From: Pseudomonas kielensis
Lineage (GTDB): Bacteria; Pseudomonadota; Gammaproteobacteria; Pseudomonadales; Pseudomonadaceae
Assembly: GCF_014236655.1 (NCBI RefSeq)
Contig: NZ_JACMYG010000022.1
Span: forward strand, 38,765 to 102,764
Reading direction: 5' to 3'
Length of the DNA: 64,000 nt
The notes under the pieces were generated by a model, which saw only the letters and a program-made list of their open reading frames with translations, was not told the DNA's origin and ran no database searches. A program made the position numbers and the translations under genes. Position 1 is the first letter of the stretch; every line of letters starts with the position of its first letter. Positions 32,647 through 42,789 of this stretch are shown here, one piece after another.

Positions 32647-34774
32647 CTGGCCGCGGCATTTGCTCGCGTTGAGTCTGTTCCTGCCGTTGGGCACCGCCAC
32701 CGCCTGCGGGCCGGACTTTCCACTGCGCCTGCTGGGCGACCGGGCGATGACCCTGGGTGAGTTGCCCGAAGGCAGCTTCCAGTTCGAGGTCAATCGCCTG
32801 GGCAAGGTCATCACCGGCCTGAAACCGGCGGCGGCCACTGCCATGAGCCGCGATTACGAGAGTGACCTGGACCCTTACGTACAAGCCCGGATCAACGCTG
32901 AACAGCTGGGTCTGACTGACGCGCAGCGCGCGCAAGTCACCCGGCTGCGCACCCTGCAGGACGCCCACCAGGTGTTGGCCGAAAGTGCCGGTCTGGCGCC
33001 GGAGCTCAGCCTCTATACCGCCGGTGCGGTGGCGTTCAACGCGGGTGATACGGCCACGGCGGCCGACTACTTCCGCCAGGTGCTGGCGCTCCCGGCCGAC
33101 CAGCGCGCCCTGCGCAGCACCTGGGCCGCGTACTCGCTCGGCCGGGCATTGATGGCTATCAATCAGCAGGCCATCGAGCAGAATCAAGACGCCAGCCAGG
33201 ACCTCCTGCAGCAGGCTCGGCAGGCCTTTATCCAGGCCCGCCAACTGAGTGTCGACGGCTTCAGCGACCCACTCGAGCTGGGCATCGCCAGCCTCGGCGA
33301 AGAAGCGCGGGTGGTGCGCCAGGCGGGTGACTGGAACAGCGCCGTCGAGTTGTACGCGACCCAGAGCCGGCAAGGTTCGCCCGTCGGCTACAGCTCCCTC
33401 AAGCAATTGATCGATGAGCTCAATGCCATGCCTGAGGCGCAGCTCATCCCCTTGCTCGAAGGCAAGGCGGTCCAGCAATTGGTCACGGCGGCGCTGATCA
33501 GCCATGTGGGCTGGTCCTTCGGTGAGCAACCGCCGGCCGAACAGAAAATCATCAAGGCCCTGGTGCAGAGCACCACCGGCAGCCTGGACAATGCAGACCG
33601 CCTGGCGGCGCTGAATTACCAGATCGGTGACTACGCCACCAGCAAAACCCTGCTCGAGCACGCCGGCGATGGGGGCCTGGCCTGGTGGCTGCGGGCGAAA
33701 ATGGCGCTGCGCGACGGCGACAAGGCCTTGGCTGCCAGTGCCTATGCCAAGGCGGCCAAAGCCTTTCCACAGGATGAAGACTGGGGCTTGCGCACCACCG
33801 CCAGTGGTGACTACGAGGCGCTCAAGCCCGGCTGCCGGGTCGAGGGTGAAAGTGCCTTGCTGGCATTGGAGCGCGGCGACTACCTGCAGGCATTCGAGCA
33901 GCTGTATCGCAGCCAGGACCTGTATTGGCAGGATGCCGCGCTTGTCGCGGAGCGGGTGCTGACGGTGGACGAACTCAAGCAGTTCGTGGATCAGCAGGTG
34001 CCGGCCCCCGCGCCATTGACCCAGGAGCAGCGCGACAACTACGAGCCCTTGTCGGTGGCCGCGCGCTTGCGCGACCTGCTCGGCCGGCGCTTGCTGCGTG
34101 AAGAGCGCTATGCCGAGGCCGCAGCGTACTTCGACAACCCCGGGCTGAAGGCGCTCGCCAAAGAGTACGCGGGCTTGCGCGAAACCGCGCAGTCGAGCTG
34201 GTGGCCGACCAAGCGCGCCGCCGCCCTCTATGACGCGGGCCGGCTGGCCCGGGAACACGGCATGGAGCTGCTCGGCTATGAGATGGCCCCTGATTTCGCT
34301 ACCTTCGAGGGTAACTTCAGCCTCGACATCCCCGAGATCAAGGCCGCTCCCCTGATCGCCGCCGGCGAGGTCCAGCGTCAGCAAGCCAGCGTCGCCCAGC
34401 CGAACGAGCGCTTCCACTATCGTTATGTCGCCACCGGGCTGGCGAGCCAGGCGGCCGACCTGCTGCCCCATACCAGCCAGGCGTTTGCCGCCGTGTTGTG
34501 CAAGGCTTCGGGCTGGGGCACCGGCCTTGAAGACCAGCGTGCGTTGTACCGGCGCTACGTCGAGCAGGGGCCTTATGTGCCGTGGGCAGAGAACTTTGGC
34601 CAGCAGTGCGAGGAGCCGGATTTCGCCGCCGCCAACCAGCGCTACGTGACCCAGGCACTGGACAACGTGCGTTCGGACCTGCGGCCGTACAAGCGCGTGC
34701 TGCAGGTCGGCGGGCTGCTCCTGGTGGGGGCGGTGGGCCTGTTGTTGCTGCGGCGCCGGCGCCAGGCTTCCTGA
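32633..34774 (+). CDS. Large secreted/anchored helical-repeat protein next to DUF3142
   Basis: The 713-aa product has an N-terminal signal (HLLALSLFLPLGTATACGPD) and long helical repeats resembling TPR (AGAVAFNAGDTATAADYFRQ, KMALRDGDKALAASAYAKAA). Its C-terminus has one membrane helix followed by RRRRQAS. The end (VGGLLLVGAVGLLLLRRRR) resembles a C-terminal anchoring signal. AAGGAGG gives a strong SD for the start at 32633. It is likely a periplasmic scaffold held to a membrane, working with the overlapping DUF3142 lipoprotein. No function is known to me. Confidence 0.7.
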   Translation: MYSRNWPRHLLALSLFLPLGTATACGPDFPLRLLGDRAMTLGELPEGSFQFEVNRLGKVITGLKPAAATAMSRDYESDLDPYVQARINAEQLGLTDAQRAQVTRLRTLQDAHQVLAESAGLAPELSLYTAGAVAFNAGDTATAADYFRQVLALPADQRALRSTWAAYSLGRALMAINQQAIEQNQDASQDLLQQARQAFIQARQLSVDGFSDPLELGIASLGEEARVVRQAGDWNSAVELYATQSRQGSPVGYSSLKQLIDELNAMPEAQLIPLLEGKAVQQLVTAALISHVGWSFGEQPPAEQKIIKALVQSTTGSLDNADRLAALNYQIGDYATSKTLLEHAGDGGLAWWLRAKMALRDGDKALAASAYAKAAKAFPQDEDWGLRTTASGDYEALKPGCRVEGESALLALERGDYLQAFEQLYRSQDLYWQDAALVAERVLTVDELKQFVDQQVPAPAPLTQEQRDNYEPLSVAARLRDLLGRRLLREERYAEAAAYFDNPGLKALAKEYAGLRETAQSSWWPTKRAAALYDAGRLAREHGMELLGYEMAPDFATFEGNFSLDIPEIKAAPLIAAGEVQRQQASVAQPNERFHYRYVATGLASQAADLLPHTSQAFAAVLCKASGWGTGLEDQRALYRRYVEQGPYVPWAENFGQQCEEPDFAAANQRYVTQALDNVRSDLRPYKRVLQVGGLLLVGAVGLLLLRRRRQAS

Positions 34775-34799
34775 GCCCGGGGCGGCGCCGCGGGTGTGC

Positions 34800-36200
<1,401 letters not shown>

Positions 36201-36260
36201 GGCAGTACTCCTGCATAGGCATTCGATGGCAGAGGCGGGGGGTTAACCCGGCGGGCAGCC

Positions 36261-36280
36261 AATATTATGACCGTAATATT
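36261..36280. promoter_or_regulatory. AT-rich 7+6+7 inverted repeat upstream of lpd
   Basis: AATATTA and TAATATT flank a six-base spacer in an otherwise GC-rich region, about 60 bp before the lpd start. It looks like a binding site or a promoter with built-in dyad, but I recognise no regulator for it. A second imperfect dyad, GTTGTTAT-N9-ATAATAAC, is at 36338-36362. Apart from these and a parS-like site the 476-bp lpd-cfa gap holds no convincing gene. Confidence 0.35.
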
Positions 36281-36409
36281 TATCCGTCAAGGCCTCAGCC
36301 AGAGGGAGGAAAACGCCATGACAAAAAATGATCGAGCGTTGTTATGTCGTAACGATAATAACGGCGCGCGATGGTGGGTGGGCGCAGTCCAAGCGCACAC
36401 ATGAGTGGA

Positions 36410-36423
36410 GTTCCACGTGGAAC
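36410..36423. promoter_or_regulatory. parS: parS-like ParB-binding palindrome (intergenic)
   Basis: GTTCCACGTGGAAC is a perfect 14-bp palindrome. With flanks it reads AGTTCCACGTGGAACA, one base from the 16-bp pseudomonad parS form (T-GTTCCACGTGGAAC-A). ParB loads at such sites for chromosome segregation, and they cluster on the origin side. It lies between lpd and cfa, outside coding sequence. An identical 16-mer is at 43267-43282. Confidence 0.75.
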
Positions 36424-36676
36424 AAGTGCGTGGGGCAACCCTTGGATTCGCACCGGGTGTCTAACCGTTATGGCGCTGTATGGGGTGACGGTGCTGGCGG
36501 GATTGGCCTGGATCTTTTGAACAAAATGTGAGCAATCGGCTTTATCGAACTCAAAACAGAAATGACAGTCAACTGCAATGAGGGCGTGCCTGAGCAGCTG
36601 TTTAAGTCGATAGCCAGCTAATTTTCTACGATGGTCTACCCTCATTTCAGACGTCTGAAACAAGGGGGGGATTTTC

Positions 36677-37864
36677 ATGCTCGCGCAACTTCCACCGGCC
36701 TTACAGAATCTGCAACTGCCGCTTCGCTTGCGACTCTGGGACGGCCACGAATTTAACCTGGGCCCTGAGCCCAGTGTCACCATTGTGGTCAAGGACCCGC
36801 GAATGGTCTCGCAATTCACCCACCCCAGCCTGGACCTGCTGGGCGCGGCCTTCGTCGAGGGCAAGCTGGAGCTGGAAGGGTCGATCAGCGATGTGATCCG
36901 CGTCTGTGATGCGTGGAGCCAGGCCCTGCTCAACGAAGACGATGACGACCAGCCGGTACGCAGCGTGCATGACAAAGCCACTGACGCGGCGGCGATTTCC
37001 TACCACTACGACCTGTCGAATGCCTTTTACCAGCTGTGGCTGGACAGCGACATGGCCTACTCCTGTGCCTATTTCGAAACCGGCAGCGAGTCCCTGGAAC
37101 AGGCCCAGCAAGCCAAATTCCGCCACCTGTGCCGCAAGCTGCGGCTGCAACCGGGTGAATACCTGCTGGATGTCGGCTGCGGCTGGGGCGGGCTGGCGCG
37201 TTATGCGGCGCGGGAGTTCGGGGTCAGGGTGTTCGGCATCACCCTGAGCAAAGAACAACTGGCGCTGGCCCGGCAGCGGGTCATCGACGAAGGGCTGGAG
37301 GACCTGGTGGAGCTGCAACTGCTCGACTATCGCGACCTGCCGCAGGATGGCCGATTCGACAAGGTGGTGAGCGTCGGCATGTTCGAACACGTTGGCCACG
37401 CCAACCTGGCGCAGTACTGCCAGACCTTGTTCGGTGCGGTCCGCGAAGGCGGCCTGGTGATGAACCACGGGATTACCGCCAAGCACATCGATGGTCGGCC
37501 CGTGGGGCGGGGCGCTGGTGAGTTCATCGAGCGCTATGTATTCCCCAACGGCGAGCTGCCCCATCTGTCGATGATCTCGGCCGAGATCAGCGAGGTGGGC
37601 CTGGAAATCGTTGATGTCGAAAGCCTGCGTCTGCACTACGCGCGCACCCTGGATCACTGGAGCGAGCGCCTGGAAGACAACCTTGAAGCCGCGGCCAAAG
37701 AGGTGCCGGAGCAAGCGTTGCGGATCTGGCGGTTATACCTGGCAGGTTGCGCCTACGCGTTCGCGCGGGGCTGGATCAACCTGCACCAGATTCTGGCGGT
37801 CAAGGCCCATGCCGATGGCAGCCACGAGCTGCCCTGGACCCGGGACGATATCTACACGCCCTAG
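36677..37864 (+). CDS. cfa: Cyclopropane-fatty-acyl-phospholipid synthase
   Basis: The 395-aa protein has the CFA N-terminal lipid-binding domain, the AISYHYDLSNAFYQLWLDSD region, the SAM-binding YLLDVGCGWGGLARYAAREF, and late GEFIERYVFPNGELPHLS. It methylenates cis double bonds of membrane phospholipids in stationary phase or stress. A strong AAGGGGGGG precedes the ATG. It converges on cls, the stop codons overlapping by four bases, so both neighbours act on membrane lipids. Confidence 0.93.
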   Translation: MLAQLPPALQNLQLPLRLRLWDGHEFNLGPEPSVTIVVKDPRMVSQFTHPSLDLLGAAFVEGKLELEGSISDVIRVCDAWSQALLNEDDDDQPVRSVHDKATDAAAISYHYDLSNAFYQLWLDSDMAYSCAYFETGSESLEQAQQAKFRHLCRKLRLQPGEYLLDVGCGWGGLARYAAREFGVRVFGITLSKEQLALARQRVIDEGLEDLVELQLLDYRDLPQDGRFDKVVSVGMFEHVGHANLAQYCQTLFGAVREGGLVMNHGITAKHIDGRPVGRGAGEFIERYVFPNGELPHLSMISAEISEVGLEIVDVESLRLHYARTLDHWSERLEDNLEAAAKEVPEQALRIWRLYLAGCAYAFARGWINLHQILAVKAHADGSHELPWTRDDIYTP

Positions 37865-39300
37865 AGAATCGGCGAAATCAGGCGGGCGACCCGCATGCCG
37901 AGCTGTCTGAGGCGGTGGGTCTCCCGGCCTTCGTCCTCGTTGATCTCATGGGACAGGGCGAAGTCGGCGTTGAGCATCTGTTCCACTTCGCCGGCAAAGG
38001 TCTTGTCGACGGTCAACAACATCACTTCGAAATTTAGCCGGAACGAGCGGTTGTCCAGATTGGCACTGCCGATGGCGCTGATTTCGCTGTCGACCAGCAC
38101 CACCTTCTGGTGCAGGAAACCCGGTTGATAGCGGAACACCCGGACGCCGGCGCGGACCGCTTCGAAGGCGTACAGGCTGGAGGCGGCATAGACGATGCGG
38201 TGATCCGGCCGGGAGGGCAGCAGCAGCCGCACATCGACGCCACGCAGGACCGCCAGGCGCAGCGCGGCAAACACCGCTTCATCGGGGATGAAGTAGGGGC
38301 TGGTGATCCACACGCGCTGCGTGGCGGCATGAATCGCCTCGACGAAAAACAACGAGCAGGTCTCATAGGGGTCTGCCGGGCCGCTGGCCAGCAACTGGCA
38401 CAGCACGCCGTCGTCGGGATAGCTCTGTGGCAGGATCAAGGGCGGCAGTTCGCGGGCCGCCCAGAACCAGTCTTCGGCGAACGACTCCTGCATGCAGGCC
38501 ACCACCGGGCCGCTGACCGCCACGTGGGTGTCGCGCCACGGCGATAGCGGGGCCTTGGCCCCCAGGTATTCGTCGCCGACGTTGTGTCCGCCGACGAAGC
38601 CTTGCCTGCCGTCGACCACCACGATCTTGCGATGGTTGCGAAAGTTGACCTGGAACCGATTGAGCCAGCCGCTGCGGGTGGCAAACGCTTTGACCTGGAC
38701 GCCGGCGTCGCGCAGGGCCTGGACATAGTGGTGGGGCAGGGAGTGGCTGCCGATGCGGTCATAGAGCAGGTAGACCGGGACCCCTTGCGCAGCTTTTTTG
38801 ATCAGCAGGTGCTGCAGGCGCCGTCCGAGCTGGTCGTCATGAACAATGAAGAACTGGATCAGCACTGCTTCCCGGGCCTGCTCGACGGCCTCGAAGATGG
38901 CATCGAAGGTGGCCTGGCCATTGATCAGCAGGCGCAGTTGGTTGTTCGCCAGGCACGGCATGCGCCCCAACTTCGGCATGGCGCGCAGCGAGTCGTAGGC
39001 ATTGGAGGCGCGGGCGGTCAGCGCTTCCTCGACCCAGGGTCGCCAGTTCAGGTCGGCGATGGCCTTGCGCATTTCTTCGTTGGCCTGGCGCCGAGCCTTG
39101 ATGTAGGCATCGAAGGTGCTGCGTCCGAATACCAGGTAGGGAATGAGGGTCAGGTAGGGAATGAAGATCAGCGACAGGGCCCAGGCAATCGAGCCTTGGG
39201 CGGTCCTGACGGTCAGCACGGCGTGGACTGCGGCCATTGTGCCCAGGGAGTGAATGAGCGTGATCAGGTAGGCAAAAAGATGGGGGCCAAAAAAATCCAT
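37861..39300 (-). CDS. cls: Cardiolipin synthase (ClsA type)
   Basis: The 479-aa protein has two N-terminal membrane helices. It carries two phospholipase-D HKD motifs: NHRKIVVVDGRQGFVGGHN at about 220 and HQKVVLVDSEISAIGSAN at about 400, each with the H-x-K-x4-D residues. It joins two phosphatidylglycerols, or PG and PE, to cardiolipin in the inner membrane. I start at 39300; an earlier in-frame start at 39342 would add 14 residues ahead of the usual N-terminus. It is divergent from the DUF3617 gene. Confidence 0.92.
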   Translation of the reverse strand: MDFFGPHLFAYLITLIHSLGTMAAVHAVLTVRTAQGSIAWALSLIFIPYLTLIPYLVFGRSTFDAYIKARRQANEEMRKAIADLNWRPWVEEALTARASNAYDSLRAMPKLGRMPCLANNQLRLLINGQATFDAIFEAVEQAREAVLIQFFIVHDDQLGRRLQHLLIKKAAQGVPVYLLYDRIGSHSLPHHYVQALRDAGVQVKAFATRSGWLNRFQVNFRNHRKIVVVDGRQGFVGGHNVGDEYLGAKAPLSPWRDTHVAVSGPVVACMQESFAEDWFWAARELPPLILPQSYPDDGVLCQLLASGPADPYETCSLFFVEAIHAATQRVWITSPYFIPDEAVFAALRLAVLRGVDVRLLLPSRPDHRIVYAASSLYAFEAVRAGVRVFRYQPGFLHQKVVLVDSEISAIGSANLDNRSFRLNFEVMLLTVDKTFAGEVEQMLNADFALSHEINEDEGRETHRLRQLGMRVARLISPIL

Positions 39301-39431
39301 GGGGCAACCTTGCTCCGGAGAATTCAATGCGTAACAGACCATGTTCTGCGATGAATGTCGCTATTTAATTCGCTATGCAACCGAAGTAGATTGGCGACGT
39401 CTAACGGCCATTACTGACTAGGAGTTACTTG

Positions 39432-39953
39432 ATGAACGTACGTCTGCTGGGTTTGGCTATGGCTGTTGGCTTGTCACTTCCTGTGGCCGCTCAGGCGCAG
39501 ATGCTGCAACCGGGTTTGTGGGAATTGACCTCCAGCAACATGAAGGTCGACAACCAGAATCTACCGGACCTGCAATTGATCCTCGGGCAGTTGGGCAGTC
39601 AGATGACTCCGGCACAAAAGGCCGCCCTGGAGAAACAGGGGATCAACATGGGCGGCAAGGGCATTCGCGTCTGCCTGACGCCCGAGCAAGTGAAAACCGA
39701 CGAGATTCCCCTGCAGGACGCGCAGTCGGGCTGCAGGCAAGAGATCACCGACCGCAGCGCTAACCAGTGGAAATTCCGCTTCAGTTGCCCGAAAGCCCAG
39801 GGTTCCGGAGTGGCCACGTTCCTCAGCGATCGCGAGTTCAATACCAAGGTCAATGGCACCTTCAATGCCACCGGCATCCCGCAACAGGGCAGCATGGACA
39901 CCCGTGCCGTGTGGTTGGGGCAGGATTGCGGCACCGTCAAGCCAAGGGCTTGA
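39432..39953 (+). CDS. DUF3617-domain periplasmic protein
   Basis: The 173-aa product has a signal peptide (LGLAMAVGLSLPVAAQAQ, cleavage after AQA) and then the DUF3617 pattern LQPGLWELTSSNMK with four cysteines spaced as in the family (VCLTPEQ, GCRQEIT, FSCPKAQ, QDCGTVK). Function unknown. GGAG precedes the ATG. Its end overlaps the convergent ThrRS-like gene by 17 bases. Confidence 0.85.
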   Translation: MNVRLLGLAMAVGLSLPVAAQAQMLQPGLWELTSSNMKVDNQNLPDLQLILGQLGSQMTPAQKAALEKQGINMGGKGIRVCLTPEQVKTDEIPLQDAQSGCRQEITDRSANQWKFRFSCPKAQGSGVATFLSDREFNTKVNGTFNATGIPQQGSMDTRAVWLGQDCGTVKPRA

Positions 39954-40851
39954 ACGCTTTACTGTGGGGCGGCGCAATGCCGCCCGTCACTGGCGCCTTG
40001 AGCAAGTAGTCACACACCGCCTGCACACTCATCCTGCCCAGGTCGTCTCCAGCGTTGGCGCGCAGGCTGACAAAGCCGCCCTCCATCTCCCGCTGCCCAA
40101 TCACCAACACATACTCGACCCCCCGTAATCGATGCTGGCGGATCTTGCTGACTATGTGCTCGTTGCGCAGGTCCGAGTGAGCGTGCACCCCGGCGCGGCG
40201 CAGGGTGTCGGTCAGCGCCTGGCTGTAGTCGATCTGGCGTTCATCAATGTTGATGACGACCACTTGCGGGGTGGCTTGCCACGCCTGCAGTTCCTGCTGG
40301 TCGGTCCAGCACACGCCATAGATGCGTTGCGCTCCTTTGCCACTCACGTCGGTCAGGGCGAATGCGCTCATCGCCCCGGTGCTGGGTACATAGGGGCCTT
40401 CGCTCAGTGCTGCACCGTCCATCGACCAGCAGGACGACAGCACGTAATGCAGTGAATGGTTGGCGGCGGCCAGCGCGATCATCCGCGTCTCGAGCCGTTG
40501 CAGATCTTCAGGGCCCAAGACGCGCGCCAGGGTGAAATCACAGAAGAAACCATCGCCGACGGCAGCGGCGGCCACCAACTCGACCTTGGCATGCAGTTGC
40601 TTGAGCGCCATGCCCAGCAGCAGCGCGCAGGAGCGCCGCAGAATCTCCAGGCCTTGCGGTTCGCGGGCGGTAATGAGGCTGACGCGGGCGTCCTGGCGGA
40701 TCACGAACGCGCAGTCCACCAGCAGGCCGTTCACCCGCCCGGCGACCGCTGCCTTGACCAGCCCCGGGCCAATGCTCGAGGCCAGCTCCGATACCGAAAG
40801 TGCCTGGTCGTACTCGCGCACGGTACCGTCGGGCAATGTGATGTTAGGCAT
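39937..40851 (-). CDS. ThrRS-derived protein without catalytic core (TGS + vestigial editing + anticodon-binding domains)
   Basis: The 304-aa protein matches threonyl-tRNA synthetase in three blocks. Residues 1-62 are a TGS domain (MPNITLPDGTVREY). Residues 63-190 are a shortened editing domain (LEILRRSCALLLGMALKQL, SEGPYVPSTG, QRIYGVCWTDQQELQAW). Residues 194-285 are the anticodon-binding domain (VVVINIDERQIDYSQALTDT, HSDLRNEHIVSKIRQHRLRG). The whole class-II aminoacylation core (about 300 residues, with the zinc site) is missing. The editing residues H73, H77, C182 and H186 of E. coli correspond to Arg, Leu, Ser and Tyr. It therefore can neither charge nor edit in the known way. It ends the folE2 operon under a Zur-like box; tRNA or mRNA binding is plausible. 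Confidence 0.85.
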   Translation of the reverse strand: MPNITLPDGTVREYDQALSVSELASSIGPGLVKAAVAGRVNGLLVDCAFVIRQDARVSLITAREPQGLEILRRSCALLLGMALKQLHAKVELVAAAAVGDGFFCDFTLARVLGPEDLQRLETRMIALAAANHSLHYVLSSCWSMDGAALSEGPYVPSTGAMSAFALTDVSGKGAQRIYGVCWTDQQELQAWQATPQVVVINIDERQIDYSQALTDTLRRAGVHAHSDLRNEHIVSKIRQHRLRGVEYVLVIGQREMEGGFVSLRANAGDDLGRMSVQAVCDYLLKAPVTGGIAPPHSKAFKPLA

Positions 40852-40888
40852 GCTCAGTGACCCCCGGCAGTTTTACGCCAGACCGGAT

Positions 40889-42226
40889 TCAACGCATGAA
40901 ACGTAAAGGTAAACCCTGGCAGTCGTCATTAATACTTTCGGCATGCCAGGCGATTTGCCCCGAGACCAGGGTGGTACTGACGCTGTGTCGAAACTGCCGT
41001 CCGGCAAACGGCGTCCAGCCGCATTGCGCGAGAACTGGCTGCGTGTCGACCGCTTTGCCAGCAGGCTCGGGACGGATCAGCACCAGGTCGGCCCAATAGC
41101 CTTCACGCAGGTATCCACGGTCAGGAATGGCAAACAGATCCGCCACCCGGTGACTGGTTTTCGCCACCAGCGTCGGCAGGGGAATCAGACCCTCGGCCAC
41201 CAGCTCCAGCAGCGCGGGGAGGGCGTGTTGCACCAGTGGCAAGCCGGCGGGGGCCTGTGGGTAAGGCTGCTGTTTCTGCGCCCAGGTATGCGGGGCATGG
41301 TCGCTGCCGATGACGTCCAGCCGGTCGCTCAGCAAGGCCAGGCGCAACGCATCGCGGTCAGCCTGGGTCTTGATGGCCGGGTTGCATTTGATCAGGTTGC
41401 CCAGGCGTGGGTAATCACGATCATCGAACAACAAGTGATGCAGGCAGACCTCGGCGCTGATGTGTTTGTGCGCCAGGGGCCGGTCATCGAACAGCGCCAG
41501 TTCACGGGCGGTGGTCAGGTGCAGGACGTGCAGGCGGGTGCCAAAACGCTTGGCCAGGTCGATGGCCAGGGAGGAGGAGCGAAAGCACGCCTGGGCATCA
41601 CGAATCAGCGGATGAGCGCTGGCGGGCACATTGTCGCCATAACGTTCGGCGAATGTACTCTCGTTGAGGCGGATGCTGGGGCTGTGTTCGCAATGGGCCA
41701 GGAGCAGGGTCGGCACCTCGGCAAACAGCCGTTCCAGAACGCGCGGATCATCCACCAGCATGTTGCCGGTGGACGCGCCCATGAACACTTTGACTCCCGC
41801 CACGTCACTGGGATTGAGCGCCGCGACGGTGTCCAGGTTGTCGTTGCTGACGCCGAAGTGAAAGCCGTAGTTGGCCACCGAATGCATCGCCGCCCGACGT
41901 TTTTTATCGGCCAGCGCGGCCAGGGTCAGGGTCGCGGGGTGGGTGTTGGGCATGTCCATGAAACTGGTGATGCCACCGGCCACGGCTGCCCGCGACTCGC
42001 TGTAGATGCTGCCTTTTTCCGGCGCGCCAGGATCCCGGAAATGCACCTGGTCGTCGATCATCCCCGGCAGCAGCCATTGGCCGCTGGCGTCTATTTCCAC
42101 CGTAGCGTTTTCGCCGTCGATGCTGCCGGCAATTTTCACGATGCGCCCATGATCCACCAGCAGATCGGCGTCGAATACTCGTCCTTCGTTGACCAGCCGC
42201 GCGTTGCGAATCAGCACACTGGCCAT
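40889..42226 (-). CDS. Dihydroorotase-like amidohydrolase of the zinc-starvation operon (PyrC2/PyrQ type)
   Basis: The 445-aa amidohydrolase has the first metal motif as DDQVHFRDPG (Q in place of the first His of H-x-H), a likely carboxylated lysine in GVKVFMGASTG, later His ligands in AHCEHSP and HVLHLTTA, and the catalytic Asp in IGSDHAPHT. It is dihydroorotase-like (pyrimidine synthesis). A copy in a Zur-regulated operon is taken as backup when the main zinc enzyme fails. It begins two bases after the carbonic anhydrase stop. The Q change is seen in some family members and is not by itself evidence of loss of activity. Confidence 0.85.
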   Translation of the reverse strand: MASVLIRNARLVNEGRVFDADLLVDHGRIVKIAGSIDGENATVEIDASGQWLLPGMIDDQVHFRDPGAPEKGSIYSESRAAVAGGITSFMDMPNTHPATLTLAALADKKRRAAMHSVANYGFHFGVSNDNLDTVAALNPSDVAGVKVFMGASTGNMLVDDPRVLERLFAEVPTLLLAHCEHSPSIRLNESTFAERYGDNVPASAHPLIRDAQACFRSSSLAIDLAKRFGTRLHVLHLTTARELALFDDRPLAHKHISAEVCLHHLLFDDRDYPRLGNLIKCNPAIKTQADRDALRLALLSDRLDVIGSDHAPHTWAQKQQPYPQAPAGLPLVQHALPALLELVAEGLIPLPTLVAKTSHRVADLFAIPDRGYLREGYWADLVLIRPEPAGKAVDTQPVLAQCGWTPFAGRQFRHSVSTTLVSGQIAWHAESINDDCQGLPLRFMR

Positions 42227-42228
42227 GT

Positions 42229-42789
42229 TCAAAACTCGTTCTGCAAGGCTTTGTAGCCGCGCACCAGATCGACATTGGTGCGCGCCACATCTTCGGAAAA
42301 CTCCGAGGCGCTGATGCTGACCGGCGGGAACTGGGACAGGTCGGTGTGGGGGCCGATGCGGGTGGTGGAGGGCACGTAGAAATCCCTGGGCAAGTCGCGC
42401 CCATCGACCACCGAGTTGTGCCGCACCACACAACCATCGGCGACCGCGCAGTTGAACAGCACGCTGTTGAAACCGATGAACACCCGATTGCCGACGGTGC
42501 AGGGGCCGTGGACGATGGAGCGGTGAGCGATGGAGCTGTACTCGCCGATGGTCACCGCCGCTCCGGATTTGGAGTGGATGACCACGCCGTCCTGGATGTT
42601 CGAATTGGCGCCGATGGTGATCGGTTGCATCTGGCCCGATTCATCGACTTCGTCGGCCCGAATTACCGCATAGGGGCCGACGAACACGTTCTCGCCGATC
42701 ACCACCTTGCCGCAGATGATCGCGGTTTTATCGACGTAGGCGGACTCGGCAATATGCGGCAAGTCGCCGGAAGGGTTTTTGCGGATCAT
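42229..42789 (-). CDS. Gamma-class carbonic anhydrase-like hexapeptide-repeat protein
   Basis: The 186-aa left-handed beta-helix protein shows hexapeptide repeats (IICGKVVIGENVFVGPYAVI, then IGANSNIQDGVVIH). The three candidate metal histidines lie in VVIHSKSG and SSIAHRSIVHG. Gamma-carbonic anhydrases hydrate CO2 and can use iron or cobalt instead of zinc, which fits its place in a zinc-sparing operon. Its ATG overlaps the folE2 stop by four bases. Confidence 0.88.
   Translation of the reverse strand: MIRKNPSGDLPHIAESAYVDKTAIICGKVVIGENVFVGPYAVIRADEVDESGQMQPITIGANSNIQDGVVIHSKSGAAVTIGEYSSIAHRSIVHGPCTVGNRVFIGFNSVLFNCAVADGCVVRHNSVVDGRDLPRDFYVPSTTRIGPHTDLSQFPPVSISASEFSEDVARTNVDLVRGYKALQNEF

Noticed and set aside
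36328..36531. 67-codon frame in the lpd-cfa gap
   Set aside because: It spans the dyads and the parS-like site, with non-coding composition and no family resemblance.
39967..39985. GGGCGGC-N5-GCCGCCC hairpin after the DUF3617 gene as a terminator
   Set aside because: It lies within the coding end of the convergent ThrRS-like gene and has no T-run.
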